From Aureliella helgolandensis (lineage in GTDB: Bacteria > Planctomycetota > Planctomycetia > Pirellulales > Pirellulaceae), in contig NZ_CP036298.1 in NCBI RefSeq assembly GCF_007752135.1, positions 6,936,501 through 7,000,500 of the forward strand: DNA of 64,000 nucleotides, written 5' to 3'. Below the pieces are notes generated by a model, which had not been told where the DNA came from, did no database searches, and saw only the letters and a program-made list of their open reading frames with translations. Positions 1-9,217 of this stretch are shown here, piece after piece; positions within the stretch are counted from its first letter, which is position 1; the number at the start of each line of letters is the position of its first letter. A program made the position numbers and the translations under genes.

Positions 1-266
1 TTCAGCAATTTCTTGCAAAAGCAGATCTACCTTGGCCGGTAATCCACGACAACGCCGAAGACCCGTTGGCTCGCCTCCAGATGAAGTTTGGCGTCTCAAC
101 CTTGCCCTGCATCTTGCTGCTCAATAAGGAAGGCACGGTCGTATCACTGGAAGCTCGTGGCGCAGAGCTCGATCGACTGATGCAATTGCTGTTTGACTCG
201 CCGACGCCAGCCGCCCCTCCCGCGGTTTCAGCTGAGCCCGCTGCGGCCAAACCGGATCCCCAATAG
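1..266 (+). CDS. C-terminal part of a TlpA/thioredoxin-fold protein (5' truncated by window)
   Basis: An open frame enters at base 3 and stops at 266. The visible residues match the C-terminal half of a TlpA/ResA-type thioredoxin domain: an LPWPVIHDN segment, then a KFGVSTLPCILLLNKEGTVV segment with the cis-proline strand (TLP), and a short closing helix. It ends in an Ala/Pro-rich tail. The CxxC motif would lie upstream, outside the window, so activity cannot be judged. A similar full-length protein starts 126 bases downstream, which suggests two related exported redox proteins in tandem. The family-level call is firm; the exact role is unknown. Confidence 0.7.
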   Translation, partial: QQFLAKADLPWPVIHDNAEDPLARLQMKFGVSTLPCILLLNKEGTVVSLEARGAELDRLMQLLFDSPTPAAPPAVSAEPAAAKPDPQ

Positions 267-392
267 TCGAAACCGAGGTGACGCAAACCGCGGACCAGCC
301 ACCTCCTTCTGCAACTTGTTGTCCACCAGTGCAGCTACCCGCGATCGGGAACCTTCTTCCCTCGCCAGCCACTTAACTCAGAGACGAATATT

Positions 393-2105
393 ATGGGCCT
401 CTCCCCGCACATCTCCGCCGTAGTTTCACTTTCTATCGTGCTCGGACTCCAACTGGGCTGCAACAAAGTCCAACCGGAGACAGCCAGCAACGCGGCTGGA
501 CAGCCCAATGCCACGGAGGCAACCGGCGAAGCCCCCATACCCGGCAATGCGGCCCCAGCTGCCGCTTCAACGCACACCACCGAAAACGCTTCCCCAGCGA
601 ACACACCGACACCGACAGACGCGGACTCTGCTCAGAGCGTCTCCAGCGAACTCCCTGCGAGCAGTGGTGCAGATTCGAAGCCGGAGTCTGCGGCAGCCAA
701 CAGCCAGCCAATCGCGGAAGCCGAATTCCAATCGCGCCCCTTCATGACGCTGCAGGAGAATCCAACCAACGCCCCTGAGGAATTGGTCCAGCACCTCACC
801 GACGTGGATTACGCGCTCCAGGACCTTGTCCGCTACGGGGCGTCGAATATGGTTCCCGAAGAGGTTTACGTCTCTGCAGGCTTGCGTTTGGGACGCATGA
901 AACTCGCGGCTGGCCAACGTCTTGCAACTGCCGCTGAGGCAACGACAAGCCAGGTTCGCGCTGGGCTGCTGGCCCAATTGGTCGCCCTGTCTCACCTGAG
1001 TGGATTGCGAGATGTTGAAGCAGCCAAAGAGCTGGAGCGTTTCGCGGGAAAACTGTCTCAAACCGACGATCCCGATTTAGCGCACCAAAGCCGCGTGGTG
1101 TTGATGGGATTTGAAGTTCAAGCACTTCAGAACGGCCTAAAATCCGACCCCAACGCGCTGCTCGCTCAGGCCGAGGGGCTTTTCGCGCGACCGGAAGATC
1201 GCAACTTCCCCGAATTTATGACGCTACAGAATGCAGCCCAAGTCCTGGACCAAATGGGATTTGCGGACGCAGCGCAGCGGGTCATGGAGATCCTAACCAG
1301 CGAATACTTGAATTCGGATGATCCTCAATTGCGAGGCCAAGCCTGGGCGCTCGCAACCCGAGACAGTGCAGCGGTTGAAGAATTTGTGACCACGATGAAC
1401 TCCATCGGAAGCCCCCAAGTCGATCTGGAAGCCATCGATCGTGGCGCACGCAAATTGATCGCTGCCCACCCCAATGCCACGACTCTCGAACAAATCTCGG
1501 GGATGATCGGCAATGTAGAGTACAACGGGCACCTCGCAGTCAGCCAGCAGCTTGCGACGGTGGTACGCGAATCCATGCCCACGATCGAGGCGACCGAACA
1601 GCAGCGTCAAGCCATTGAGTCGGTGGTGAGTGCTCACGAAGCGCGGGGCGCCTTGGTGGGACAACCGCTGCCATTGAACGATGTCGTCGATTTTTCCGAC
1701 CAACCACTGGTGTGGGACGACTTCCAAGGAAAAGTGGTCTTGGTCGATTTCTGGGCGTCTTGGTGCAAGCCATGCCTGCAAGAAATCCCGAACATTCGCC
1801 GCGCCTATGAAGAACTGCATGCCGAGGGGTTTGAAGTGGTCGGGGTAAATATGGATGACAAGTTTGATGCGGCCCAAGCCATTGTGACTCAACAGAAACT
1901 CCCATGGCGCACCTTTCACTCCCAAGATCCCAACGCGGCAGGTTTTAAAGCCTCGTTTGCGAAGCAGTTCGGTATCAATATGATTCCATTTATGCTATTG
2001 ATCGACACCGAAGGCAAAGTGGCCGCCATCCACGTACGTGGTGAAAACATTATTCCCAAGGTGCGAGAGTTGCTGGCGGCCGCTCCAGCACAGGCCTCCG
2101 AATAG
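393..2105 (+). CDS. TlpA-family redoxin lipoprotein with long N-terminal region
   Basis: 570 residues. The N-terminus is a hydrophobic export signal ending in LQLGC, a lipobox-like site (imperfect, Gln at -3), so the protein is probably lipid-anchored outside the inner membrane. Residues ~25-110 are a Ser/Ala/Pro/Thr-rich linker and ~120-420 a helical, TPR-like region. The C-terminal ~150 residues are a TlpA-like thioredoxin domain with W457-C-K-P-C461, a later cis-Pro segment (GINMIPFMLLI) and EGKVAAIHVRGE. The family reduces or isomerises disulfides in exported proteins; the substrate is unknown. It follows another thioredoxin-fold gene and precedes a secreted protein on the same strand, with short gaps that allow co-transcription. 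Confidence 0.85.
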   Translation: MGLSPHISAVVSLSIVLGLQLGCNKVQPETASNAAGQPNATEATGEAPIPGNAAPAAASTHTTENASPANTPTPTDADSAQSVSSELPASSGADSKPESAAANSQPIAEAEFQSRPFMTLQENPTNAPEELVQHLTDVDYALQDLVRYGASNMVPEEVYVSAGLRLGRMKLAAGQRLATAAEATTSQVRAGLLAQLVALSHLSGLRDVEAAKELERFAGKLSQTDDPDLAHQSRVVLMGFEVQALQNGLKSDPNALLAQAEGLFARPEDRNFPEFMTLQNAAQVLDQMGFADAAQRVMEILTSEYLNSDDPQLRGQAWALATRDSAAVEEFVTTMNSIGSPQVDLEAIDRGARKLIAAHPNATTLEQISGMIGNVEYNGHLAVSQQLATVVRESMPTIEATEQQRQAIESVVSAHEARGALVGQPLPLNDVVDFSDQPLVWDDFQGKVVLVDFWASWCKPCLQEIPNIRRAYEELHAEGFEVVGVNMDDKFDAAQAIVTQQKLPWRTFHSQDPNAAGFKASFAKQFGINMIPFMLLIDTEGKVAAIHVRGENIIPKVRELLAAAPAQASE

Positions 2106-2144
2106 CCCAATTCAGATTCCCAAAAAACTAGAGTGAAACCTGAA

Positions 2145-2921
2145 ATGATGAATATCCCTCGTTGGTTTATCCTGTGCGGCGGACTGCTGTTGGTCAACGT
2201 AATGCTGGTCGCCTCGTCCGCATTGCAACACCTTGCATCTGCTCAAACGACAACCACCGACACCGCCGCGGAGTCCGCGGAGAAGGCCACAGCGCTGGGC
2301 ACCGTCGTCCCCGCTGCTGCCCCCGACTCACGCAACGACCAAGACCGAGCTCGCGGCAACACTCTTCCGCCAGCGGAGACCGATTCGGCCGATCGCAGCC
2401 AGCAGTCGCGCAGCGATCCAGCGGACTCAGCTCCCAGCTTGCGTGAGCATCCAGAAACGCCAGCCAGTGGCTCTCGTCCACCAGACCCACTCGCCCTGGA
2501 CTCTACGGAATTGGACAATGAGCCCTCGGCCCTGCAGTTTCCTCCCAGCTCCCCGCTGGAGGATGGCTCCTCCAGCTACGAAGGGAATCCGGTCTACCAA
2601 GAGCTTAAGGAAATGATTTCCAACCAGACCACCAGCCAGGGGCTCTTGAGCATGGAAGACGATGCAGCTCCTCCCATACCGCGTTTTCCCTCTCAGCCAA
2701 AGGCGCGACCAAGCCTCCCCATCAGCCCCAACGACGATTACTATTCGCGTTTGAACAGTCGCCTCAAGACGACCGCCGCGCTCTGTGAATCGGCCCGACG
2801 CATCGCGGCAGAAGCTGGAGCTATGGCGCGCGACGGCGACCGCAACGGAGCCAGAGAGATGTTGAACATGGCCAATCAACTACGAGAAATGGCCGCTAAC
2901 TTATTGATCCGTGAGCTCTAA
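2145..2921 (+). CDS. Secreted low-complexity protein, function unknown
   Basis: About 258 residues from ATG 2145 (a second ATG follows at once at 2148; an in-frame GTG lies at 2133). A signal peptide is clear: MMNIPRWFILCGGLLLVNVM then an Ala/Ser-rich cleavage region. Residues ~30-150 are rich in Ala, Ser, Pro, Asp and Glu and look disordered. The last ~75 residues form a more ordered, helix-prone segment with many Arg and Ala (LCESARRIAAEAGAMARDG, then REMLNMANQLREMAANLL). I recognise no family. It starts 39 bases after the TlpA-like gene and ends 40 bases before the YebC gene, so it may be part of the same transcript. Confidence 0.6.
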   Translation: MMNIPRWFILCGGLLLVNVMLVASSALQHLASAQTTTTDTAAESAEKATALGTVVPAAAPDSRNDQDRARGNTLPPAETDSADRSQQSRSDPADSAPSLREHPETPASGSRPPDPLALDSTELDNEPSALQFPPSSPLEDGSSSYEGNPVYQELKEMISNQTTSQGLLSMEDDAAPPIPRFPSQPKARPSLPISPNDDYYSRLNSRLKTTAALCESARRIAAEAGAMARDGDRNGAREMLNMANQLREMAANLLIREL

Positions 2922-2960
2922 CGTTCAAGTCATTCTAAATTCTGTTACGAGACAAACACG

Positions 2961-3683
2961 ATGGGTAGAAGTTTCGAAGTTCGCAAGGCATCGATGGCTA
3001 AGACAGCGGGCCAAAAATCAAAGCTGTACTCGAAGTACGGGAAGCAACTGTACGTCATGGCCAAGAATGGAGGGGCCGATCCCACCGCCAATCCCTCCCT
3101 GCGAAGTCTCATCGAGAAGGCCAAACGCGATCAGGTTCCCAGTCATGTGATCGAAAAGGCACTTGAAAAAGCAAACGGGGCAGGGGGGGAGACCTTTGTA
3201 CTCGCACGTTACGAGGGATTCGGTCCCGGCGGGTGCTCCATCATTATCGATTGCCTCACCGACAACAACAATCGCACCATTACCGACGTCCGCAACTGCT
3301 TCACCAAGACCGGTTCCAAGATGGGAGCGCCCGGTTCCGTCGCACACCTCTTTGATCACTTCGCCATCCTAGCGTTCCAAGGTGACGATGAAGAGGCGGT
3401 CCTGGAAGCCATGATGGCCGCGGACGTGGATATAACCGAGGTTGAGTGCAAAGACGGCCAAATCATTCTGTTCGCCCCGGCCACGGAGTTCTTTAAGGCC
3501 AAGAATGCCTTCCATGAAGCCTTCCCCGACGTTGAACTGGCCGTGGAAGAAATCTCGTTCGTCCCGCAAACGAATACGGATATCAGCAGCGACGACCTCC
3601 CAATGTTCGAGAAGTTCATCAACATGCTCAACGATTGCGATGACGTCCAAGACATTTACCACAATGCCATTTTGCCCAAATAG
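2961..3683 (+). CDS. YebC/PmpR-family DNA-binding or translation-associated regulator
   Basis: 240 residues, the usual length of the YebC/PmpR/TACO1 family. The N-terminal signature is present: a short start, the K-A-K/Q-K-S-K-L basic stretch, then [20 protein letters not shown], followed by [21 protein letters not shown]. The middle domain has the YEGFGPGG and [15 protein letters not shown] blocks, and the C-terminus ends [10 protein letters not shown], the family's closing motif. Members act as transcription regulators or help ribosomes at difficult sequences. The start is extended slightly relative to classical YebC ([14 protein letters not shown]). Confidence 0.92.
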   Translation: MGRSFEVRKASMAKTAGQKSKLYSKYGKQLYVMAKNGGADPTANPSLRSLIEKAKRDQVPSHVIEKALEKANGAGGETFVLARYEGFGPGGCSIIIDCLTDNNNRTITDVRNCFTKTGSKMGAPGSVAHLFDHFAILAFQGDDEEAVLEAMMAADVDITEVECKDGQIILFAPATEFFKAKNAFHEAFPDVELAVEEISFVPQTNTDISSDDLPMFEKFINMLNDCDDVQDIYHNAILPK

Positions 3684-3946
3684 CTCGCCTCCAATCGAGC
3701 TGCGCACCGGACCGCAATGCTGAGGAATTAGGGAGCGGATGCGCGCCACACTCCGCGACCAACCAAGCTGCCGAAACAGAATTCCGCAGCTAGGCTGTGA
3801 AGTTTTTTCACCAACGGACTCTTTTGGTATTCCAACCACGAAATTTTTTCGAATTGGCGGCTGAAAGTCTTACTTGGTCGGATTGTTGGCCAGCAAGTTA
3901 GCTCGTGTCCATCATGCTCATCTCTTCGAGTTGTGTTATTTCTCAA

Positions 3947-5304
3947 CCAAGCGGTTGCCTTGCAACTGCTTAGATTGCCAAGGCCCCCAGGTTTACCATG
4001 CGTGTGAAGTTAAAGGCCACGGCATGCCATAGCGCTACCGCTTTGACCTTCACCAGTCCTCGAACTTTGAATTGCCGAAGGTTCCGATTGCGGCAGTCCG
4101 CATTGGGAAACTCGGCAACCGACGGGCGCGTCTTGTAAAGCTCTTTGTATTCCTCTTTGGCCATTCTCGCGCGAAACGCTGTGTATTCGTCGCTTTCGCC
4201 AGGTTGCTGCGCGTGAGGATCTTTGCCTTTGCTTTCCAATACCGATCCACGGGGGATCGTGGAGACGACTTCGGTCCCTTTAGACTCCACGGTCTTAACA
4301 TCGCCCTTGGTTGCGTAAGCGGAATCGACCAATTGCGTCTTGGGTGTCTTGTCGTAAGTTGAGCACACTTTCTCGTGCATTGGTGCCATTTGGCCACTGT
4401 CAGTTCCCGAGTTGATAACATCGACAGCGACTATTACTCGCGAGTCAGCATCGGTTGCGAACTGGACGTTGAAGGCCGGATCGAAGCCACCATTGGCCAT
4501 CTTCATATTACGGGCGTCAGGGTCCGTAGTGCTCACGCGAGTCTTTTCGCCGTCACCTTTTCTCCGAGACTCGCGCTGCTTACTAAGCTCCTCAAACTGT
4601 CGCAAAGCCTCATCTAATCGCTCTTGACGCTCACGCGATGCTCGTTCGACTGCCGCTTGGCGACGTGCGTCTCCATCGGAACGATCGCATTCGTTCTCGG
4701 ATTCTTTCTTCAATCTATCTACGTGAGCCTGAGCCTGCTGCTGCAATGACTCAAGCGTCGGCTTGCGGCGAAACGAACTACTGCCTGCACTAGCCCGAAC
4801 GCGCATTCCGTCTTGGGCAATGGTCTCCAGGGGCACCAGACCCTGGGCGACCAACGAGGCAACCGTGTCAACGAGCGTCTTCTCCAAGAATGCTCCGTTC
4901 TCCACTCGAAAGTCGCTCAACGTGTGATAATTGACCGTGACATTTCCGAGCGTCCATAAATAGGCTATGTCCGTCTCGCATCGGCGACCAAGTTCTCGGG
5001 CTGTGCCGATGCCATCCAAGGTTGCCAGAAGCCACAGTGAAACCAGTATCTCCGGCGCAATACTATTGCGGCCAACGGTGCTCTTGGTGACAACGATCTT
5101 TTCATACAGAGGTTCTAGGTCCAACGTTTTGACAAACGACCAGACAATGCGAGCACGATGGTCGCGCGGAAGCATATCTTCAAGTGAAAGCATGTGCATT
5201 TCCACTTGAATACGATGGGGGCGGGAAACACGAGCAAGCTGCGATGGTTTTTGAGTATTCATGCTATAGTTGTAGCGCCCAAAATTAATTTGCAAACCAC
5301 TTGG
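3947..5304 (-). mobile_element. IS1182-family insertion sequence
   Basis: A single transposase gene fills the element. Candidate terminal inverted repeats flank it: CCAAGCGGTT at 3947-3956 faces AACCACTTGG at 5295-5304, a 9 of 10 match with some similarity continuing outward. No target duplication could be fixed by eye, so the exact tips may lie a few bases further out. The transposase frame is intact, which suggests a recent or still active copy. A diverged 116-bp-type repeat begins 43 bases beyond the right tip. Confidence 0.7.
3970..5262 (-). CDS. IS1182-family transposase
   Basis: 430 residues from the ATG at 5262; an upstream in-frame start would add 11 residues before the conserved region. 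The N-terminal part holds the IS1182-type block: RDHRARIVWSFVKTLDL, then SIAPEILVSLWLLATLDGIG and the YHTLSDFRV motif. The DDE catalytic core is visible: an Asp in AQDGMRVRASAG, a second Asp in LVDSAYAT, and a Glu within the KTRPSVAEFPNADCRNRNLR segment near the C-terminus. A charged coiled region (~190-260) sits between the first two. The frame has no interruption, so the enzyme is probably functional. It catalyses cut-and-paste transposition of its own element. Confidence 0.9.
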   Translation of the reverse strand: MNTQKPSQLARVSRPHRIQVEMHMLSLEDMLPRDHRARIVWSFVKTLDLEPLYEKIVVTKSTVGRNSIAPEILVSLWLLATLDGIGTARELGRRCETDIAYLWTLGNVTVNYHTLSDFRVENGAFLEKTLVDTVASLVAQGLVPLETIAQDGMRVRASAGSSSFRRKPTLESLQQQAQAHVDRLKKESENECDRSDGDARRQAAVERASRERQERLDEALRQFEELSKQRESRRKGDGEKTRVSTTDPDARNMKMANGGFDPAFNVQFATDADSRVIVAVDVINSGTDSGQMAPMHEKVCSTYDKTPKTQLVDSAYATKGDVKTVESKGTEVVSTIPRGSVLESKGKDPHAQQPGESDEYTAFRARMAKEEYKELYKTRPSVAEFPNADCRNRNLRQFKVRGLVKVKAVALWHAVAFNFTRMVNLGALAI

Positions 5305-5346
5305 CTAAAAATTCACAGCCTAAGCGTGAGGGTCGGCTAAAAAGTG

Positions 5347-5466
5347 CCGGTCTGTTGAAAACAGTACGCTGGCGTGCGAGCCAGGAAGGATGGTTGCCGC
5401 TGCAGATCGATGGCAGCTACCACTTCGGCTGCAACTCTTGAAAAAAGCCTTGGAATCGACGGGCGG
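5347..5466 (+). repeat. Diverged copy of a ~116-bp inverted-repeat (MITE-like) element
   Basis: By hand alignment this stretch resembles the elements at 57339 and 58665. It has a CCGGTCTGTTGAA start, the internal GAGCCAGGAAG...GGTTGCCGCTGCAG core, and a GGAATCGACGGGCGG end. Its arms no longer pair well. It is closest to the copy at 6964-7078, which lies in the opposite orientation on the other side of the DUF3500 gene. It carries no coding frame, so any movement would need help in trans. Confidence 0.55.
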
Positions 5467-5605
5467 TGTGACGTTCAGGTTGCGAGACAGAAACACAGAA
5501 ACGCAGCTAGCCCAGGCATTGCGGACAATCATTCTCCGCAACGCACAAGGCTAGTCCAATGCCTACAACCGGCTCAGTAGCTCGCATTAATTCGCGACCA
5601 ACGAG

Positions 5606-6697
5606 CTATTTCGTGATTGGCAAATCAAAATCTCCCTGCATGTCACGCCAGACGCAGTGGATGTGATTGGCAGGATTCCCAGACGCATCGGGTTGAACGT
5701 TGATAAACTCGATGACAAAGGTCGGACCTTGCACGACGTAGTAGTGGCCACGTCCCAAGCGAGTGGCGCCCGACCAACCGAATTTGATCTTCTCGAAGCC
5801 AGCCTCTTCAATCAACTTCCAATTCTCCTTGGCCACTCCGGATCGCATTTTGGAAGTGTAGGCTTTCATCAGTTTTCTGAGCTGTGCTTGTTGCTCATTA
5901 GTCAATTCGCTGGCCGCAATTCCTCCCAAGACTTCCAATGGTGGTTGCGCCGCTCCCGCAGCTCGAATCTCCGACGGGAGCTCACCGGGCAAAGTCGCTT
6001 GAGTCATTTGGGTTTCGCTTAAGCTGCGGACCAACGCTAGGGCAACTTGCTCTTCCGCCTTGAGCACTTGCAGGCCCTTGGGAAAATCAGTCCCATAGTC
6101 CTCTTTCAATTGCGCCGGATTGGTGGCATAGAAAAAGGGAGTCGAATCGACGATGCGGTTGCCTTGCATGGTGAAGTTGAGTGACAGGTGATGCCCTTCG
6201 AAACTCAGTCCCCAATGCTGTTTGGCGGCTGGCTTTCCAAAGATGGTGAAGTAGTACTTTTCTGGATTGCGCTCGTTAGCGCCTCCCTCTCCCTCGATTT
6301 GCCGTAGCAGTGCTTCCAAATGCATAATTGCCGTAGCCTTCTCATATCCAAGCTTGCTGATGGCAGCACGCAGCAATTTCATCGCTGCGGTCTTCTGGGC
6401 CTCTTCCATTTCGGTTAGCGGCAAACCTTTGCGGCTCTTCATCGGGATGAAGTGCCAACCGACTCGCTTCTCGGAATCAAAATCGAGAACCGCCTTTTCC
6501 GTCTGCTCTGCATTGAGAGTGGTCAAAAAGCGTTTTGCAACAGGCACGATTTGCAGGGCTGCTGCCTGTTTTTGCTCAGGAGTACGCTGGGCAGCCTTCG
6601 GCTTTTCAGCCTCCGCCGTAGCTTGCGCCAAGCAGACGGATCCCGACGTGCAAAGCAGGCTCAGGGAAAGCAGAAATCGGGAAGAGATACGCGACAT
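5606..6697 (-). CDS. DUF3500 family exported protein
   Basis: 363 residues from ATG 6697, chosen because GGAGA lies about 9 bases upstream and a signal peptide (MSRISSRFLLSLSLLCTSGS ending near LAQA) starts there. The mature part matches DUF3500: WHFIPMKSRKGLPLTEMEEAQ, then MHLEALLRQIEG, YYFTIFGKPAAKQHWGLSFE, GHHLSLNFT, and a C-terminal YYVVQGPTFVIEFINVQ with HIHCVWRD. The His-rich block GHHLSLN and the HIH near the end could bind metal. Proteins of this family are secreted and have no assigned reaction that I know of. The gene is bracketed by two diverged copies of an inverted-repeat element. Confidence 0.85.
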   Translation of the reverse strand: MSRISSRFLLSLSLLCTSGSVCLAQATAEAEKPKAAQRTPEQKQAAALQIVPVAKRFLTTLNAEQTEKAVLDFDSEKRVGWHFIPMKSRKGLPLTEMEEAQKTAAMKLLRAAISKLGYEKATAIMHLEALLRQIEGEGGANERNPEKYYFTIFGKPAAKQHWGLSFEGHHLSLNFTMQGNRIVDSTPFFYATNPAQLKEDYGTDFPKGLQVLKAEEQVALALVRSLSETQMTQATLPGELPSEIRAAGAAQPPLEVLGGIAASELTNEQQAQLRKLMKAYTSKMRSGVAKENWKLIEEAGFEKIKFGWSGATRLGRGHYYVVQGPTFVIEFINVQPDASGNPANHIHCVWRDMQGDFDLPITK

Positions 6698-7495
6698 TAA
6701 ATCATTCTCCAAATCAAGGTGGGTGTGGGACGAAGTTTGCAAAGCAGTGAAGTAATTCCGCTCCAGCAGCTGGCCTGGACGACCAGAAGAGTGCTACGTC
6801 TTCCTGAATCCAGTTGCCACAATCTCTCGTCCCTCTGAGGTCAAGGGATGGGTGGGACGCTGTGCACTAGCGGCTGGTTCCAAATGGAACCTGCCGCGCG
6901 GTGGCTTGTCGAAATCACAACCCGCCACCGAGCAGCTGGTTGGTATTGTAACCCGCGTCGTAACGGCTTGTTGGGTTAAGAGCGTTTTCGGTGTTCCCGT
7001 GAAGGTATCGTCCCCGTTCCCCCTGCAGCGACAACCACTCTTCCTGGCTCACGTTGCGGATTACTACCTCCACAAGCGGGCAAGCCAGGACGGATTAGTT
7101 GCTGCCGCAATTCGGCGAGTCAGGCAAAAGCGACCACCAGTGTCTCAAACAGCAAATTACCACTTTTCCGCGAAAACGGAAATTTGACGAAATGGAAATG
7201 CCGCATGCGTCCCAAAGTGCTGCCAGAATAGCAGAAATCGTCTCGCTGCGCATTTCCGGCTCCTCAAAATACCCCACTGGAAAACTGCTATTTAAGCGAC
7301 CGCTCCCCATCCAGCGTACCTTTCGCTCCACCGGCTCCCGCAGCTCGCAGCCCCCCCCCCTTTCAGCACCGACCGACCGGCGCCGAGTTGGCATGCCTGG
7401 CTTGATATCACATTTTCGAGCCACTACGCTGGTCCACGATGCCGTCGCCCGCTAAGTGAATGAAGAAACACGTGAATGAAGAAAAAAGAGTGCCC
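6698..7495. other. Gap of ~800 bases between divergent genes, containing a repeat element
   Basis: The left part is the upstream region of the DUF3500 gene. A diverged inverted-repeat element lies at 6964-7078. The rest has no convincing coding frame. A run of ten C residues sits at 7351-7360, a likely slippage site. Promoters for the two divergent flanking genes must lie here, but I could not pick clear -35/-10 pairs. Confidence 0.5.
6964..7078 (-). repeat. Diverged copy of the ~116-bp inverted-repeat element, reverse orientation
   Basis: Read on the minus strand it shows the same order as the copies at 57339 and 58665: a TAGTAATCCGC block (TAGTAACCCGC there), CGTGAGCCAGGAAGA, then TGGTTGTCGCTGCAGGG and a GGGAACGGGGACG segment. 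The outer arms CTTGTGGAGGTA and its partner GGCTTGTTGGGTTA form an imperfect inverted repeat of a different sequence from the other copies. No coding capacity. Confidence 0.55.
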
Positions 7496-8200
7496 ATGCC
7501 CTATCGTGGAAACTACACGGAATCTCGCCAGCGTTACCTCGCCACCTACGACACCGCAGAGGCGGCCAAATACGATGCATGGATCACGGCACTGACGAAG
7601 GCAGACCACGACGCGTGCCTGAACGATATTCAGCGACACTTCACCTTTTCCCCAGGCATGACGATACTCGACGCTGGCGCCGGTACTGGTGCCTTGTGCC
7701 TCTCGCTTGTTGCGTTGCCAGGCATGCGAATTACTGCTCTCGAACCTTGCCCACCGATGCAAGAGCGACTCGCCTCGAAACCAGAACTCAGCAGCGTCAC
7801 TACGGTCGAAGGGTTTTGCGATCATCCGGACGACCACTCGCACTTTGCGCCTGCAACATTCGATGTGGTAGCCTCCCGACAATTGTCGAATTGCTTGTTT
7901 GATCCACTGGCTGCGTTTCGCAATTGGCATTATTGGCTACGACCATCAGGTGTCGTCATCGTCATGGACGGGTTGTTTAATCGCGAAGATTGGTCCGGGC
8001 GGTGGAAAGGAGTTGTCGACACACTCCCGCTTTCCGCCTGCCGAACGATGGCGACATTGCCGTACATGCTAGAACAGGCAGGATTCCGCATTGACCACGT
8101 AGGCTTGATGGATGCCACCAACGCCCTTCCTTCAACGCGCACAAAACGCTACATGGTCGTCGCGACCAAGGCAATGGACGTGGAACCCGACCATTGCTGA
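7496..8200 (+). CDS. Class I SAM-dependent methyltransferase
   Basis: 234 residues from ATG 7496; an upstream in-frame ATG at 7460 would add 12 residues that look non-essential. The SAM-binding motif I is clear (MTILDAGAGTGALCLSL), followed by the acidic strand ITALEPCPPM (motif II) and the FDVVASRQLSNCL motif with LRPSGVVIVMDG (motif IV/VI). The end MLEQAGFRIDHVGLMDAT and RYMVVATKA is typical of Methyltransf_11/25 proteins. The substrate cannot be read from sequence. It stands alone between two gaps, convergent with a polysaccharide-lyase-like gene. Confidence 0.85.
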   Translation: MPYRGNYTESRQRYLATYDTAEAAKYDAWITALTKADHDACLNDIQRHFTFSPGMTILDAGAGTGALCLSLVALPGMRITALEPCPPMQERLASKPELSSVTTVEGFCDHPDDHSHFAPATFDVVASRQLSNCLFDPLAAFRNWHYWLRPSGVVIVMDGLFNREDWSGRWKGVVDTLPLSACRTMATLPYMLEQAGFRIDHVGLMDATNALPSTRTKRYMVVATKAMDVEPDHC

Positions 8201-8392
8201 CGCTCAATGGGAACATCGCGAGTGACGCATGGCGTAATGCCTACCGCCCCGCGGCAGGCGGAAACGGGGTACTCCCCTTTGTGTCAGATGAAAGAAACGA
8301 AAGTTTTCCAAATTCCAAATTCCCAGCGACTTCACTTTCCCAGCGACTTCACTTTCCCGGCGAGCTATCAGCGAACCTAGCGGATAAGCCTC

Positions 8393-9217
8393 CTATCCGC
8401 CGTTCCACTCGCTCACGGAAAGGTCGTCGATATAAATTTGGTTTTCACTTTCGATCTCGGGATGGCGATACATGCCAACCTTCAGATAGTGGCGATAGGC
8501 ATTATTCATGTTGGGACCACTCCCAATTAAGCTGGCTTCGGGAAAATCGTTTAACAAGACCTCCACGCGACCGTTGGAAATCTGGGACCAATGAATCCGC
8601 GTTTCGATCTTGTACCAAACTCCCCGCTCGATCGGCACCGGCTCGGTTGAGATCTGTTCTAGCCCGTCTCGAGTTGGCCCATGGGTCAGAGCCAAGGCCA
8701 GCGTTCCATCCACTTCTCCGATCCCTAAGGATACCGGCGGGCTGTGAGAGCGAAAGTTTTCCCAAGTCTCGCTCTGGTTGGCATCCGGTTGATCATGCCA
8801 CTGCCCGATCACCCACCAGCGATTTTCGGGAGTGTCGGAAACAAAGGTCTCGTCGAATTTGAATCTCCAGGAATAGGAGATTGAATCATGCTCGGAAAAG
8901 GGAAAATCAACACTAACTTCGGCCCTGATGCCCCCGTGTAATTTCGGTTGACCGGGGAAAAGCCGAAGTGCTAAGGAGGCCTCTGCTTTCTCAAGAACGA
9001 TTTTCACATTGTCGCGAGAAGGGACATCCAAATGGGAATACGGAATAAGAGTGCCCGACATGATAGTCCTCAGGTAGGCCTCTTCCTCCTGGCGGCTGCC
9101 CTCAGGCCCGCACCCGACGAGCGCGACCAGCCCCACCACCAACACCATGCTCCTGACCAAGATAAGCAAAGACGAGACCTTTCTTTGTTGCGAGAGAAGC
9201 CGAACTGGGCAAAACAA
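8393..9217 (-). CDS. Polysaccharide-lyase-like (heparin lyase I fold) lipoprotein
   Basis: 274 residues from a TTG at 9217; an ATG at 9148 is possible but would leave a signal without positive charge. A hydrophobic stretch ends in ALVGC, a good lipobox, so the protein is probably a lipoprotein. The mature part resembles the jelly-roll family PF14099: SISYSWRFKFDETFVSDTP then RWWVIGQWHDQPD, a VSLGIGEVDGTLALALTHG strand pair, WYKIETRIHWSQ, and the closing YLKVGMYRHPE with YIDDLSVSE. Such proteins bind or cleave uronic-acid polysaccharides. Catalysis here is not established. Confidence 0.7.
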   Translation of the reverse strand: MFCPVRLLSQQRKVSSLLILVRSMVLVVGLVALVGCGPEGSRQEEEAYLRTIMSGTLIPYSHLDVPSRDNVKIVLEKAEASLALRLFPGQPKLHGGIRAEVSVDFPFSEHDSISYSWRFKFDETFVSDTPENRWWVIGQWHDQPDANQSETWENFRSHSPPVSLGIGEVDGTLALALTHGPTRDGLEQISTEPVPIERGVWYKIETRIHWSQISNGRVEVLLNDFPEASLIGSGPNMNNAYRHYLKVGMYRHPEIESENQIYIDDLSVSEWNGG

